From Curtobacterium sp. 9128 (lineage in GTDB: Bacteria; Actinomycetota; Actinomycetes; Actinomycetales; Microbacteriaceae): a stretch of 64,000 nt of DNA. Shown here in pieces: positions 51,513-60,705 of the stretch; the stretch's first letter is position 1, and each line of letters starts with the position of its first letter. The stretch covers positions 62,001 to 126,000 of the forward strand of contig NZ_VEAF01000002.1 in the NCBI RefSeq assembly GCF_007673775.1, written 5' to 3'. Under the pieces are notes generated by a model. It was not told the DNA's origin. It did not search any database and was given only the letters and a program-made list of their open reading frames with translations. Both the position numbers and the translations under genes were made by a program.

Positions 51513-52523
51513 CTACTCCGCGCGTCGGCGGCGGGCGACCTCCCACAGGGTGACGCTCGCGGCGATGCCCGCGTTCAGGGACTCGGTGGCCGACGAGATC
51601 GGGATCGACACGATCGCGTCGCACGTCTCGGTCACGAGGCGGGACAGCCCCTTGCCCTCGGACCCCACGACGATCACGATCGGACGGTCGGCGAGCTCGA
51701 GCGCGTCGAGTTCGACGTCCCCGTCCCCGTCGAGGCCGAGCACGAACAGGCCCATCGACTTCAGCGACTTGAGCGTCTGCGTCAGGTTCGGCGCCATCGC
51801 GACGGGGGTCCTGGCGGCAGCACCGGCCGAGGTCTTCCAGGCCGACGCGGTCACGCCGACCGAACGACGCTGCGGCACGATGACGCCGTGGCCGCCGAAC
51901 GCCGCGGTGGAGCGGATGATCGCACCGAGGTTGCGCGGGTCGGTGATGCCGTCGAGGGCGACCATCAGCGGCACCTGGTCGCGGGAGAACGCCCGCTCGG
52001 CGACGTCCTCGGCGACGGCGTACTCGTACGCCGGGACCTTGAGCGCGACGCCCTGGTGCACACTGTCGTGCCCGGTGATGCGGTCGAGCTCCGGGCGCAT
52101 GATCTCCATGATCGGCACACCGCGGTGGTTGGCGAGCGCCAGGATCTCCTTGACGCGGTCGTCCACCTCGATCCGTGCGGCGATGTAGAGCGTCGTCGAC
52201 GGCGTCTTCGTTCGGAGCGCCTCGAGCACCGAGTTGCGCCCGGTCACCAGTTCGGAGTCGTCGGTCTTCCGCTGCGGCGGACGGCCAGTCCGGTTCGACG
52301 GCGAGCTCGATGCGCCGTGGCGTCCGCGGGCGGCCTCGTACCGCTCCTTCGCCGCCTTGCGCTTGCCGGCGGGGTGGTACGGGCGGTCCTCGGCCTTCGG
52401 CGTGGGCTTGCGCCCCTCGAGCGCCTGGGCGCCCTGGCCGCCGGAGCCGACCTGCTTGTTGCCCTTGCGCCCGGAGCGCACGGCACCGGGACGGCCCTTC
52501 TTGTTGCCCGAGACGTTCTTCAT
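51513..52523 (-). CDS. rlmB: 23S rRNA (guanosine-2'-O)-methyltransferase RlmB
   Basis: A SPOUT-class enzyme that methylates G2251 (E. coli numbering) of 23S rRNA. The 336-residue protein has a long basic Gly/Lys/Arg-rich extension (1-85), an N-terminal substrate-binding domain (about 90-165) and the knotted catalytic domain with DGITDPRNLGAIIRSTAAFG (about 190-209), VVGSEGKGLS (about 286-295) and IPISSATESLNAGIAASV (about 307-324). AGGAGAG precedes the ATG. Gene order carD-ispDF-cysS-rlmB is conserved in Actinobacteria. Confidence 0.94.
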   Translation of the reverse strand: MKNVSGNKKGRPGAVRSGRKGNKQVGSGGQGAQALEGRKPTPKAEDRPYHPAGKRKAAKERYEAARGRHGASSSPSNRTGRPPQRKTDDSELVTGRNSVLEALRTKTPSTTLYIAARIEVDDRVKEILALANHRGVPIMEIMRPELDRITGHDSVHQGVALKVPAYEYAVAEDVAERAFSRDQVPLMVALDGITDPRNLGAIIRSTAAFGGHGVIVPQRRSVGVTASAWKTSAGAAARTPVAMAPNLTQTLKSLKSMGLFVLGLDGDGDVELDALELADRPIVIVVGSEGKGLSRLVTETCDAIVSIPISSATESLNAGIAASVTLWEVARRRRAE

Positions 52524-52551
52524 GGTTCTCTCCTGTTCGGCACTGCCGTGG

Positions 52552-53961
52552 TCAGGCGATGCTCCAGCGTGTTCCGGACGTCGTGTCCTCGATCGTGATG
52601 CCCGCGGCCGCGAGGTCCTCGCGCACCCGGTCGGCCGTGGCGAAGTCCCGCGACGCCCTTGCGTCGGAGCGCTCCTGGACGAGGCGTTCGACGAGCGCGG
52701 CGAGCGGTGCGGCGGAGGGGTCCTGTCCGGCACCGGACCAGTGGGACGCCCGCGGGTCGATGCCGAGCACCTCCACCATCGCGGCCACCTGATGGTACGC
52801 GGTCCCGAGCGCTTCCGCATCGTCGGCGTCCGCCGCGGCGTTCCCGGCACGGACGGTCTCGTGCAGGACGGCCAGCGCCTGCGGGACCGAGAGGTCGTCG
52901 TCCATCGCACTGGCGAAGGCCTCGGGGACGCCGGGGGCGTCGGCGAGCGAGACCCCTTCCAGCCGGGCGGCGGCGCGGTCGAGGAACCCGGAGATCCGGT
53001 CGAGTGCAGCCTCGGCCTCGGCGAGGGACCCCTCGTGGTGGTCGATCGTGGAGCGGTAGTGCGCGGCGCCGAGGAAGTACCGCACGACGATCGGCCTGGC
53101 CGCCCCGAGGAAGTCCGCCGCGAAGATCGAGTTGCCGAGCGACTTCGACATCTTCTGGCCACCGACCGTGACGAGCCCGTTGTGCAGCCAGTACGAGGCG
53201 AAGGGGTCGCCGGCCGCGGTGGACTGGGCGAGCTCGTTCTCGTGGTGCGGGAACCGGAGGTCGAGTCCGCCGCCGTGGATGTCGAACGCGGGACCGAGGT
53301 AGCGCCGGGACATCGCAGAGCACTCGATGTGCCACCCGGGTCGGCCGGCGCCCCACGGGGAGTCCCAGCTCGCCGTGGCCGGCTCGCCGTCCTTCGCGCC
53401 CTTCCAGAGCGCGAAGTCGCGGGCGTCCCGCTTGCCACGGGGGTCGGCGTCGGCGGCCTCGACCATGTCCTCGCGACGCTGTCGGGTGAGCGCGCCGTAC
53501 GCGTCCCAGCTCGCGGTGTCGAAGTAGACGTCCCCGGAGCCGTCCGCCGCCGGGTAGGCGTGGCCGCGCTCGATGAGCGTGGCGATGATCGCCTGCATCT
53601 CGGGGATGCTCGCGGTCGCCCGTGGTTCGTACGTCGGCGGGAGGATGCCGAGGGCGGCGTACCCGGCGGTGAACTCGAGCTCGACGCGGTACGCCCGCGC
53701 CCACCAGGGCTCGTCCGTCTGAGCCGCGAGGTCGAGCACCTTGTCGTCGATGTCCGTCACGTTCCGCACGAGGGTCACGCGGTACCCGCGGTGCGTCAAC
53801 CAGCGACGCCAGATGTCGTACACCAGCGCGGAGCGGAGGTGCCCGATGTGCGGCGACGACTGCACCGTCGGACCGCACACGTACATGCTGACCTGTCCGT
53901 CGACCAGGGGAACGAGGTCGACGACGTCTGCGGCGCGGGAGTCGTAGAGGCGAACGGTCAC
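52552..53961 (-). CDS. cysS: Cysteinyl-tRNA synthetase
   Basis: A 469-residue class I synthetase that charges tRNA-Cys. Seen are the zinc Cys in YVCGPTVQ (about 28), the HIGH motif HIGHLRS (about 37-43), CSAMS and [15 protein letters not shown] (about 210-240) and the KMSKS loop (about 269-273). Length is full. The GTG at 53961 lies six bases after a TAGGGT -10 box, so it has its own leaderless promoter although ispDF lies upstream on the same strand. It ends 28 bases before rlmB. Confidence 0.96.
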   Translation of the reverse strand: MTVRLYDSRAADVVDLVPLVDGQVSMYVCGPTVQSSPHIGHLRSALVYDIWRRWLTHRGYRVTLVRNVTDIDDKVLDLAAQTDEPWWARAYRVELEFTAGYAALGILPPTYEPRATASIPEMQAIIATLIERGHAYPAADGSGDVYFDTASWDAYGALTRQRREDMVEAADADPRGKRDARDFALWKGAKDGEPATASWDSPWGAGRPGWHIECSAMSRRYLGPAFDIHGGGLDLRFPHHENELAQSTAAGDPFASYWLHNGLVTVGGQKMSKSLGNSIFAADFLGAARPIVVRYFLGAAHYRSTIDHHEGSLAEAEAALDRISGFLDRAAARLEGVSLADAPGVPEAFASAMDDDLSVPQALAVLHETVRAGNAAADADDAEALGTAYHQVAAMVEVLGIDPRASHWSGAGQDPSAAPLAALVERLVQERSDARASRDFATADRVREDLAAAGITIEDTTSGTRWSIA

Positions 53962-53967
53962 GGCACA

Positions 53968-53973
53968 ACCCTA
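53968..53973 (-). promoter_or_regulatory. -10 box, leaderless promoter of cysS
   Basis: TAGGGT lies six bases before the GTG at 53961 (minus strand). Confidence 0.6.
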
Positions 53974-53993
53974 ATCGGCACGGGCACGCCGTC

Positions 53994-55196
53994 TCAGGAG
54001 GCGCGGACCAGCGCCGTCGCGATCGCCGCGAGCCCCTCGCCGCGGCCGGTGAAGCCGAGTCCGTCCGTCGTCGTGCCGGAGACCGCGACCGGGGCCCCGA
54101 CCACCGCCGACAGCGCGGCCTCCATCTCGGTGCGCCGCCCGCCGATCCGGGGACGGTTCCCGATCACCTGCACGGTGACCGACGTCGGGGCGAGGCCGGC
54201 GTCCAGCAGTGCCGCGACCGCACCGCGCAGGAAGACGTCCCCGGTCGCACCGGCGTACGCGGGGTCCGCCGTGCCGAAGCGGCCGCCGATGTCACCGAGC
54301 CCCCCGGCGGAGAGCAGGGCGTCGCAGACCGCGTGCGCCACGGCGTCGCCGTCGCTGTGCCCGGCGAGGCCGTGCTCGCCCGGGAAGTCGAGGAGTCCGA
54401 CGCGGCACGGAGCATCGGCGTCGAAGGCGTGCACGTCGACCCCGAGGCCGAGCCGCACGTCGGGTGCACTCGGTTCCGTGCGCGCCGACACGATGCTCGT
54501 CGCCCGGCGGAGGTCCCACGGCGTCGTGACCTTGAACGCGTCCGCGTCGCCCGGGACGACCCGGACCGTCCCGCCGGCGGCTTGGAACACCCCGGCGTCG
54601 TCGGTCTCGGACCGCTCCGACGCCGCGTACGCCGCGCGGAGTCCGGCGAGGGGGAACCCCTGCGGTGTCTGCACGCCGACGAGCGAGGACCGGTCGACGG
54701 TCGCCTCGACGACGGCACCGGACACCCGCTTCACCGTGTCGACGACCGGCAGCGCCGGAACGATGCCGGCTCCGGTGGCGTCGACCGCGTCGAACACCGC
54801 CGCGAACTGGGCGGCCGGCGTCAGGCAGCGTGCGGCGTCGTGCACCAGCACGGTCTCGATCGAGGACGGCAGCGCCTCGAGGCCGGCCTGCACCGAGGCG
54901 TGTCGGTCGGCGCCGCCCGCGACCACCGCGGTGTACCCGACGGCCGGACCGGCCACCTCGGCGACGACCTCGGCGCACCGCGCCAGCAGGTCCGCGGGGG
55001 CGACCACGACGACGAACGTCGGGGACTCCAGGCTGAACAGCGGCGTCAACGCCCGCTCGAGCATGAGCTGCCCGGCCACCGGCACGAACGCCTTCGCGGT
55101 ACCGAGGCCGAGTCGCGTGCCGGAACCGGCCGCGACGACGACGACCGCCCGGACTGCATCAGTCCGGGCGGTCGTCGTGGAGTACTGCTCCGTCAC
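53994..55196 (-). CDS. ispDF: Bifunctional IspD-IspF isoprenoid enzyme
   Basis: A 400-residue fusion for the MEP pathway. Residues about 15-230 are IspD (CDP-ME synthesis): AAGSGTRLG as the nucleotide-binding loop, [12 protein letters not shown] with the catalytic Asp/Arg and a later [10 protein letters not shown]. Residues about 240-400 are IspF (cyclisation to MEcPP): [11 protein letters not shown] with the metal-binding Dx[21 protein letters not shown] and [17 protein letters not shown]. The middle enzyme IspE is not here. Many Actinobacteria keep ispD and ispF separate, so the fusion is notable. The GTG start lies seven bases after the carD stop. Confidence 0.94.
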   Translation of the reverse strand: MTEQYSTTTARTDAVRAVVVVAAGSGTRLGLGTAKAFVPVAGQLMLERALTPLFSLESPTFVVVVAPADLLARCAEVVAEVAGPAVGYTAVVAGGADRHASVQAGLEALPSSIETVLVHDAARCLTPAAQFAAVFDAVDATGAGIVPALPVVDTVKRVSGAVVEATVDRSSLVGVQTPQGFPLAGLRAAYAASERSETDDAGVFQAAGGTVRVVPGDADAFKVTTPWDLRRATSIVSARTEPSAPDVRLGLGVDVHAFDADAPCRVGLLDFPGEHGLAGHSDGDAVAHAVCDALLSAGGLGDIGGRFGTADPAYAGATGDVFLRGAVAALLDAGLAPTSVTVQVIGNRPRIGGRRTEMEAALSAVVGAPVAVSGTTTDGLGFTGRGEGLAAIATALVRAS

Positions 55197-55203
55197 AGCG
55201 TCG

Positions 55204-55686
55204 TCAGGAGGCGAGGACCTCGTCGAGGACGGTCGATGCCTTGTCCTCGTCGGTCTTCTCCGCGAGCGCCAGCTCCGAGATCAGGATCTGACGCGCCTTG
55301 GCGAGCATGCGCTTCTCGCCGGCGGAGAGACCGCGGTCCTGGTCGCGGCGCCAGAGGTCGCGGACGACCTCGGAGACCTTGATGACGTCACCGGAGGCGA
55401 GCTTCTCGAGGTTCGCCTTGTAGCGACGAGACCAGTTCGTGGGCTCTTCCGTGAACGGTGCGCGCAGCACTTCGAAGACCTTGTCGAGGCCTTCCTTGCC
55501 GATCACATCTCGGACGCCGACCAGGTCGACGTTGTCCGCCGGCACCTCGATCGTCAGGTCACCCTGCGTGACACGCAGCTTCAGGTAGACCTTTTCCTCG
55601 CCCTTGATGACTCGCGTCTTGACTTCAGAGATGGTTGCCGCCCCGTGATGGGGGTAGACGACGGTCTCGCCGACCTCGAATTGCAT
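55204..55686 (-). CDS. carD: RNA polymerase-binding transcription factor CarD
   Basis: CarD stabilises the open promoter complex, mainly at rRNA and housekeeping promoters. The 160-residue protein has the N-terminal RNAP-interaction domain ([23 protein letters not shown], 1-65) and a C-terminal helical DNA-contacting domain with the conserved Trp segment ([19 protein letters not shown], about 83-101). GGAGC lies before the ATG and a TAAACT -10 box upstream. It is the head of the carD-ispDF unit. Confidence 0.96.
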   Translation of the reverse strand: MQFEVGETVVYPHHGAATISEVKTRVIKGEEKVYLKLRVTQGDLTIEVPADNVDLVGVRDVIGKEGLDKVFEVLRAPFTEEPTNWSRRYKANLEKLASGDVIKVSEVVRDLWRRDQDRGLSAGEKRMLAKARQILISELALAEKTDEDKASTVLDEVLAS

Positions 55687-55712
55687 GTATCAAGCTCCGT
55701 TCCGCAACACCC

Positions 55713-55718
55713 AGTTTA
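55713..55718 (-). promoter_or_regulatory. -10 box of carD
   Basis: TAAACT on the minus strand; the leader to the ATG at 55686 is about 20 bases and holds a GGAGC element. The A/T-rich context is unusual for this window. Confidence 0.6.
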
Positions 55719-55774
55719 CCACAAGGGAATTTCGGGTAAGGCTTGCCTGACCGCGAGCACTCCCGGCTGATCGG

Positions 55775-55780
55775 TAGGAT
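55775..55780 (+). promoter_or_regulatory. -10 box of the lipoprotein gene
   Basis: TAGGAT lies about 53 bases before the TTG at 55834, so this transcript has a leader. Confidence 0.5.
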
Positions 55781-55833
55781 GGAGGGCGCGCGGGACCGAT
55801 CGGCCAGCGCATCGTGATCTTCGGAGGAATCTC

Positions 55834-56463
55834 TTGCGAGCTCGGGTACTCGTGTCCGTCGCCGTTGCGGCAACCATCGCGATCGGTGCGACCGGCTGCG
55901 CGTTCATGACGCCGCAGGACACCACGATGATCAAGCAGATCACCGACGGCGTCAACGTCACGACCGGCAAGATCGACGTCCGCAACGCGCTGCTCATCTC
56001 CGACACCGGCAAGAGCGCCCGCTTCGTGGGCACGGTCGTGAACAGCAGCAACGACGACATCACCCTGACCGTCGAGGTCTCCAGCGTGGCCCAGACGATC
56101 GTGGTCCCCGCGAACTCGCACGTCGACCCGTCCTCGTCGTCGTCGCAGCGCGCCGAGTCGAGCGTCGAGAGCGGCGACTCGGAGCAGGGCACCCGCGCCG
56201 CCGAGTCCGACGACGTCGTGTTCACCGGCGTGAAGACCCGTCCTGGCTCGCTCGTCAAGGTGTACTTCTCGTACCCGGGCGCCGAGGGCGTCTCCGCCAG
56301 CGTCCCCGTCCTGACGAACGCGCAGGAGGAGTACCAGACCCTCGCGCCGACGCCGTCCCCGACCTCGCGCGTCACGCTCCCGGCCGAGTCCCCGACGGCG
56401 ACGCCCGGTGCCGACGGCACGGCGACGCCGAGCGACGACACCACGGCCACCCCGGCCGGCTAG
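55834..56463 (+). CDS. Secreted lipoprotein of unknown function
   Basis: A 209-residue lipoprotein. The signal peptide (1-21) ends in a lipobox IGATGC with Cys22 as the lipid-bearing residue. The body (25-170) is a beta-rich domain with an inserted Ser/Glu-rich loop (about 88-115), and the tail is Thr/Pro/Ser-rich (175-209). The start is TTG 55834 with GGAGG seven bases upstream. It converges with regX3, so it is beside the phosphate-control genes, but no function is visible. Confidence 0.82.
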   Translation: MRARVLVSVAVAATIAIGATGCAFMTPQDTTMIKQITDGVNVTTGKIDVRNALLISDTGKSARFVGTVVNSSNDDITLTVEVSSVAQTIVVPANSHVDPSSSSSQRAESSVESGDSEQGTRAAESDDVVFTGVKTRPGSLVKVYFSYPGAEGVSASVPVLTNAQEEYQTLAPTPSPTSRVTLPAESPTATPGADGTATPSDDTTATPAG

Positions 56464-56573
56464 TCCCCTCCGGCCCGCCCCGGGCCGAGAACGCACAGCC
56501 CCACACCGCACCGCACCGCACCGGGCCCGCGTCGCCGAGCCCGTGGCGGCGCGGCCGGGCCTCCTGTCCGTCG

Positions 56574-57254
56574 CTACGCCTCGATGCGGTACCCGAGACC
56601 GCGGACGGTGACCAGCACCTCCGGCGCCGAGGGGATCCGCTCGATCTTCGAGCGGATCCGCTTGATGTGCACGTCGAGCGTCTTGGTGTCGCCGAAGTAG
56701 TCGGACCCCCACACCCGGTCGATGAGCTGTCCGCGGGTGAGCACGCGCCCGGCGTTGCGGAGGAGCAGCTCGAGGAGCTCGAACTCCTTGAGGGGCATCG
56801 GCGTCTCCGTGCCGTCGACGGACACCGTGTGTCGCTCGACGTCCATCTTGATGCCGCCGACCTGCAGGACGCCGCTGTCGCCGGGGTCGTCCTCGGTGCG
56901 TCGGCGAAGCACCGCGCGGATGCGGGCCAGGAGCTCCCGGGTCGAGTACGGCTTCGTCACGTAGTCGTCGGCGCCGAGCTCCAACCCGACGACGATGTCC
57001 ACCTCGGAGTCCTTCGCCGTCAGCATGATGATCGGGGCGTTCGACCGCGTGCGGATCTGCCGGCACACCTCGGTGCCGGACAGTCCCGGCAGCATGAGGT
57101 CCAGCAGGACGAGGTCCGGGTTCTCCGCGTCGAACTTCGACAGCGCGGTCACGCCGTCCGCCGCGACGGAGGTCTCGTACCCCTCGCGCTGCAGGAGGAA
57201 CTCCAGGGGCTCGCTCAGGGCCGGCTCGTCGTCGACGATGAGGATCTTGGTCAC
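56574..57254 (-). CDS. regX3: Response regulator RegX3 (phosphate control)
   Basis: A 226-residue OmpR/PhoB-type regulator: acidic pocket DDE (8-10), phospho-acceptor Asp52 in LVLLDLMLPG, Lys in VTKPYS (about 101) and the C-terminal winged helix (about 130-224). The GTG at 57254 overlaps the senX3 stop in GTGA. The gene set gpmA, phoU, senX3, regX3 matches the mycobacterial phosphate-starvation locus. RegX3 would bind direct repeats such as those at 58500. Confidence 0.93.
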   Translation of the reverse strand: MTKILIVDDEPALSEPLEFLLQREGYETSVAADGVTALSKFDAENPDLVLLDLMLPGLSGTEVCRQIRTRSNAPIIMLTAKDSEVDIVVGLELGADDYVTKPYSTRELLARIRAVLRRRTEDDPGDSGVLQVGGIKMDVERHTVSVDGTETPMPLKEFELLELLLRNAGRVLTRGQLIDRVWGSDYFGDTKTLDVHIKRIRSKIERIPSAPEVLVTVRGLGYRIEA

Positions 57255-58417
57255 GATGGCTGCTCTTCCAGTTGCTCTTCGAGTGCTGTTGTCAGTTCGG
57301 AGTCCGCCTCGGGCAGGCGGATCGTGAAGGTCGAGCCCTTGCCGGGCTGGGACCACACGCGCACGTCGCCGCCGTGGTTGCCGACGACGTGCTTCACGAT
57401 CGCGAGGCCGAGGCCGGTGCCCCCGGTGGCACGCGATCGTGCGGGGTCGACGCGGTAGAACCGCTCGAACACCCGGTCGAGGTCGGCCTCCGGGATGCCG
57501 ACGCCCTGGTCGGTCACCGCGATCTCGACGAAGCCCTTGCTGCTCCGGACGCCGACGCCCACGCGGGTGTGGTCCGGGGAGTACTTGACCGCGTTCGCGA
57601 TGAGGTTCGACACCGCCACCTGCAGCAGGCCGGGGTCGCCCATCACCCGCAGGCGGGACTTCTTCGCCCGGACCAGCTCGATGTCGCGCGCCCGCGCGAC
57701 GACCTCGTTCGCGTCGACGGCGGCCTGGACGACCTTGTCGATGGACGTCTCCTCGCTGGCCTCGAGCGCGTCGACGGACTGCAGCCGGGACAGCTCGATG
57801 ATGTCCTTCGTCAGGGCGCCGAGCCGCTCGGACTCGGTGACGAGCTGCGCGGCGAACTTCTTCACGTGCACGGGGTCGTCCGCGGCGGCGATGAGGGTCT
57901 CGGACAGCAGGCCGATCGCGCCGATCGGGGTCTTCAGCTCGTGCGAGATGTTGGCGACGAAGTCACGCCGGACCTCGTCGATGCGGCGGGACTCGGTGAG
58001 GTCGTCCGCCGTGACGAGCACGTACCGGTTGCCGAGCTGCGCCGCCCGGAAGCTCAGGTAGCTGATGAGCTCGCCGCGGTGCCCCCGCGGGAGCTCGAGG
58101 TCCTCGGCGCCCATCTCCCCGCTCGCCCGCACCCGGTCCACGAGTGCGCGGAGCTCGTCGTGCGCGAGCCGGCGTCGGACGACCAGCCCGACGGTGAGGG
58201 CCTGCGGCGACGCGGCGACCACCGTGTTCGACGGGTCGACGACCACGGCGGGGTTGTGCATCGTCGCGATCACCGCTGCGACGCCGTCCGGCAGGGTGCG
58301 TTCGGCGACGTCGGCTGCACGTGCCGTGCGCTCGGCGGTGATGATCAGCACCACGACGCCCGCGCCGAAGACCCCGCCGAGGAGCATCGACAGTGGCACG
58401 AGCCACGCGTTGTCCAT
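57251..58417 (-). CDS. senX3: Sensor histidine kinase SenX3
   Basis: A 388-residue kinase with one N-terminal membrane helix (about 4-27), a PAS-like domain (about 40-140), the phospho-acceptor His159 in FVANISHELKTP, and an ATPase domain with N-box, G1 DQGVGIP and G2 GGTGLGLAI. The start at ATG 58417 is set by a TACACT box six bases upstream. It phosphorylates RegX3 when phosphate is low; PhoU, encoded divergently, normally restrains it. Confidence 0.93.
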   Translation of the reverse strand: MDNAWLVPLSMLLGGVFGAGVVVLIITAERTARAADVAERTLPDGVAAVIATMHNPAVVVDPSNTVVAASPQALTVGLVVRRRLAHDELRALVDRVRASGEMGAEDLELPRGHRGELISYLSFRAAQLGNRYVLVTADDLTESRRIDEVRRDFVANISHELKTPIGAIGLLSETLIAAADDPVHVKKFAAQLVTESERLGALTKDIIELSRLQSVDALEASEETSIDKVVQAAVDANEVVARARDIELVRAKKSRLRVMGDPGLLQVAVSNLIANAVKYSPDHTRVGVGVRSSKGFVEIAVTDQGVGIPEADLDRVFERFYRVDPARSRATGGTGLGLAIVKHVVGNHGGDVRVWSQPGKGSTFTIRLPEADSELTTALEEQLEEQPS

Positions 58418-58423
58418 GCCGTC

Positions 58424-58429
58424 AGTGTA
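58424..58429 (-). promoter_or_regulatory. -10 box, leaderless promoter of senX3-regX3
   Basis: TACACT lies six bases before the ATG at 58417 (minus strand). Confidence 0.6.
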
Positions 58430-58499
58430 GGAGTCGTCACGAGGGGTTCCGGCACCGTTCACCCGCTTCGGGCCCGCTCTGCCCGTCGGATCGCGAAGC

Positions 58500-58532
58500 G
58501 TTCAGGCACAGGTCACCATCCGTTCACCTGCG
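58500..58532. promoter_or_regulatory. Three 11-bp direct repeats, PHO-box-like (RegX3 site)
   Basis: GTTCAGGCACA, GGTCACCATCC and GTTCACCTGCG stand head to tail at 11-base steps, the arrangement of actinobacterial PHO boxes (G-T-T-C-A-C-C type). A further GTTCACC lies at 58457. They fill the gap between divergent senX3 and phoU, so RegX3 probably controls phoU, its own operon, or both. Confidence 0.75.
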
Positions 58533-58574
58533 CTGACGACACTCTCCCGGTACGCATCAGAGAGGCCATCCCCC

Positions 58575-59240
58575 ATGCGCGAAGTGTTCCAGCAGGAACT
58601 CCAGGACGTCCAGGAGCGTCTGACCGACATCGCCGGGCTCGTCGAGTCCGCGATCACCCGGGCGACGCAGTCCTTCAGCGAGTCGGACGTCGCCCTCGCC
58701 GAAGAGGTGATCGCCGACGACGCGAAGATCGACGAGGCCGCATCGAGCCTCGACGAGATCGCGATCGACATCCTCGCCCGCCAGGCTCCGGTGGCGCGTG
58801 ACCTCCGCGTCGTGGTGACCGCGCTCCGTGTCAGCTCGTCGCTCGAGCGCATGGGCGACATGGCCGAGCACATCGCGCAGCTCACCCGGCAGCGCTTCCC
58901 CGAGAAGGTCGTGCCGAAGGGCCTGCGCGGGACGTTCAAGAAGATGGGGCAGCTCGACGTCGCGATGGCGCAGAAGCTGACGCGGCTGCTCGCGACCGAG
59001 GACATCGCCCTGGCCGGCGAGATCCGCGACGAGGACGACGCCATCGACGAGCTGCACGCCAGCGTGTTCGACTTCGTGCTCGGCGAGACGTGGAAGGGTG
59101 CGCCGATCGACACCGTCGACGCGACCCTGGCCTCGCGGTACCACGAGCGCTTCGCGGACCACGCGGTCTCGATCGCCAAGAAGGTCGAGTACCTGGCGAC
59201 CGGCGACTGGGTGGGTGCGAGCTCCAGCGCGAGCGTCTGA
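58575..59240 (+). CDS. phoU: Phosphate signalling protein PhoU
   Basis: A 221-residue all-helical protein made of two three-helix PhoU repeats (about 10-110 and 115-215), with metal-binding acidic patterns (VIADDAKIDEAASSLDE and EIRDEDDAIDELHASVFD). MREVFQQELQDVQERL is a typical start. PhoU links phosphate transport to the sensor kinase and prevents starvation signalling when phosphate is plentiful. A GAGAGG element precedes the ATG. Confidence 0.94.
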   Translation: MREVFQQELQDVQERLTDIAGLVESAITRATQSFSESDVALAEEVIADDAKIDEAASSLDEIAIDILARQAPVARDLRVVVTALRVSSSLERMGDMAEHIAQLTRQRFPEKVVPKGLRGTFKKMGQLDVAMAQKLTRLLATEDIALAGEIRDEDDAIDELHASVFDFVLGETWKGAPIDTVDATLASRYHERFADHAVSIAKKVEYLATGDWVGASSSASV

Positions 59241-59295
59241 CCGACGACGACGAGGACGGCCAACCCGGATGGGTCGGCCGTTCCGTCGTCTCTGC

Positions 59296-59301
59296 CAGGA
59301 T
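59296..59301 (+). promoter_or_regulatory. -10-like box of the P-loop kinase gene
   Basis: CAGGAT lies six bases before the ATG at 59308, a one-base variant of the leaderless pattern. Confidence 0.4.
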
Positions 59302-59307
59302 CGTTGC

Positions 59308-59847
59308 ATGGCTCAGGTCGCGATCGTCGTCAACGGCATGCCCGCTTCGGGCAAGAGCACCATCGGTGCCGCCCTCGCCGAGGTGCTCGGCTGCCCGTTC
59401 CTGTCGAAGGACCGGATCAAGGAACCCCTGGCGGACATCGCCGGGCCGATGATCCCGTCGCGGGAGCTCGGTGCGATCGCCATGGACACGATGTGGCAGA
59501 TGGCCGGCGCGGTGGCGAACGGCGTGGTCCTCGACGCCGTCTGGCTGCCGTCGCGCGACCGCGCCTTCCTGGAGGCCGGGCTCACCACCGCCGGGTCACC
59601 GCGCGTCGTCGAGGTGTGGTGCCACGTCGACGCGGACACCGCCCGGGAGCGGCTGGCGGACCGGTACGACCCGGGTGCTCCCGTGCGGCACGAGGTGCAC
59701 GGCGACCTGGCCGACATCCTCGCGTTCTGGGACGAGCACGGGCCCGACGCGGGTCCGGTCGGGGTCGGGCCCGTCGTCCGGGTCGACACCACGGAGCCCT
59801 ACGACGTCGGCGCGCTCGTGCAGGAGATCGCGTCCCACTTCGTCTGA
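59308..59847 (+). CDS. P-loop kinase-like AAA family protein
   Basis: A 179-residue P-loop NTPase. Walker A is NGMPASGKST (about 9-18), followed by PFLSKDRIKEPL, as in small-molecule kinases of the gluconate/chloramphenicol kinase type. VVLDAVWLPSRDR (about 73-85) is the Walker B-like strand. The substrate is unknown. It stands between phoU and gpmA (convergent). Confidence 0.8.
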   Translation: MAQVAIVVNGMPASGKSTIGAALAEVLGCPFLSKDRIKEPLADIAGPMIPSRELGAIAMDTMWQMAGAVANGVVLDAVWLPSRDRAFLEAGLTTAGSPRVVEVWCHVDADTARERLADRYDPGAPVRHEVHGDLADILAFWDEHGPDAGPVGVGPVVRVDTTEPYDVGALVQEIASHFV

Positions 59848-59863
59848 ACCGTCCGGCAGACGT

Positions 59864-59899
59864 GACGGTGCCCCGCGGGTCTCCCCACGGGGCACCGTC
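59864..59899. terminator. 12-bp perfect hairpin between the kinase and gpmA
   Basis: GACGGTGCCCCG and its exact complement around a 12-base loop lie 16 bases after the kinase stop and 15 bases from the gpmA stop. Confidence 0.75.
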
Positions 59900-59914
59900 G
59901 TCGTGAGCGGTGGG

Positions 59915-60661
59915 CTACTTCTTGGCGCCCTGGGCGGCGACGGCGGCGGCACCGGCCGCTGCGGCCTCGGGGTCGAGGTAGTACGAGGGCTTCGTCGGGC
60001 GGAAGTCGTCGTCGAGCTCGTACACGAGCGGGATGCCCGTCGGGATGTTGAGCCCCGCGATGTCGTCGTCGGAGATGCCGTCGAGGTGCTTGACGAGCGC
60101 GCGGAGCGAGTTGCCGTGCGCCGTCACGAGGACGGTCTTGCCGGCGCCGAGGTCCTTCGTGATGTCGGACTCCCAGTACGGCAGCAGCCGGTCGATCACG
60201 AGCTTGAGCGACTCGGTCCGGGGCAGCTGGTCGCCGAGGTCGGCGTACCGACGGTCGCCGAACTGCGACCACTCGGCGTCGTCGGCGATGGGGGGCGGCG
60301 GGACGTCGAACGACCGACGCCACTCCATGAACTGCTGCTCGCCGTACTGCTCGAGCGTCTGCGCCTTGTCCTTGCCTTGCAGGTCGCCGTAGTGCCGCTC
60401 GTTGAGGCGCCAGTCGCGCTTGACCGGCAGCCACGCCAGGTCGGCTTCGAGCAGGGCGATTTCGGCGGTCTGGATCGCGCGGGTCAGGAGCGACGTGTAG
60501 AGGACGTCGGGGACGATGCCGGACTCGGCGATGAGTTCGCCGGCCCGCTTCGCCTCCTTCTCGCCCAACTCGGAGAGCCGGACGTCGACCCAACCGGTGA
60601 ACAGGTTCTTCTGGTTCCAGTCACTGTTGCCGTGACGGAGCAGGACGAGCGTGGAGGTCAT
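59915..60661 (-). CDS. gpmA: 2,3-bisphosphoglycerate-dependent phosphoglycerate mutase
   Basis: Interconverts 3- and 2-phosphoglycerate in glycolysis. The 248-residue protein has the phospho-histidine motif [10 protein letters not shown] (about 8-17), [11 protein letters not shown] with the catalytic Glu (about 86-96) and the second His in [11 protein letters not shown] (about 179-189). The Ala-rich end is dispensable-looking. The start at ATG 60661 is set by a TAGACT box seven bases upstream. It neighbours phoU/senX3/regX3 as in mycobacteria. Confidence 0.95.
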   Translation of the reverse strand: MTSTLVLLRHGNSDWNQKNLFTGWVDVRLSELGEKEAKRAGELIAESGIVPDVLYTSLLTRAIQTAEIALLEADLAWLPVKRDWRLNERHYGDLQGKDKAQTLEQYGEQQFMEWRRSFDVPPPPIADDAEWSQFGDRRYADLGDQLPRTESLKLVIDRLLPYWESDITKDLGAGKTVLVTAHGNSLRALVKHLDGISDDDIAGLNIPTGIPLVYELDDDFRPTKPSYYLDPEAAAAGAAAVAAQGAKK

Positions 60662-60668
60662 GCCCAGG

Positions 60669-60674
60669 AGTCTA
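60669..60674 (-). promoter_or_regulatory. -10 box, leaderless promoter of gpmA
   Basis: TAGACT lies seven bases before the ATG at 60661 (minus strand). Confidence 0.6.
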
Positions 60675-60693
60675 CCGAGCAGCACGCTCCGTC

Positions 60694-60699
60694 TACCCT
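60694..60699 (+). promoter_or_regulatory. -10 box, leaderless promoter of the methyltransferase
   Basis: TACCCT lies six bases before the ATG at 60706, only 20 bases from the oppositely directed gpmA box. Confidence 0.6.
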
Positions 60700-60705
60700 T
60701 GGGGG

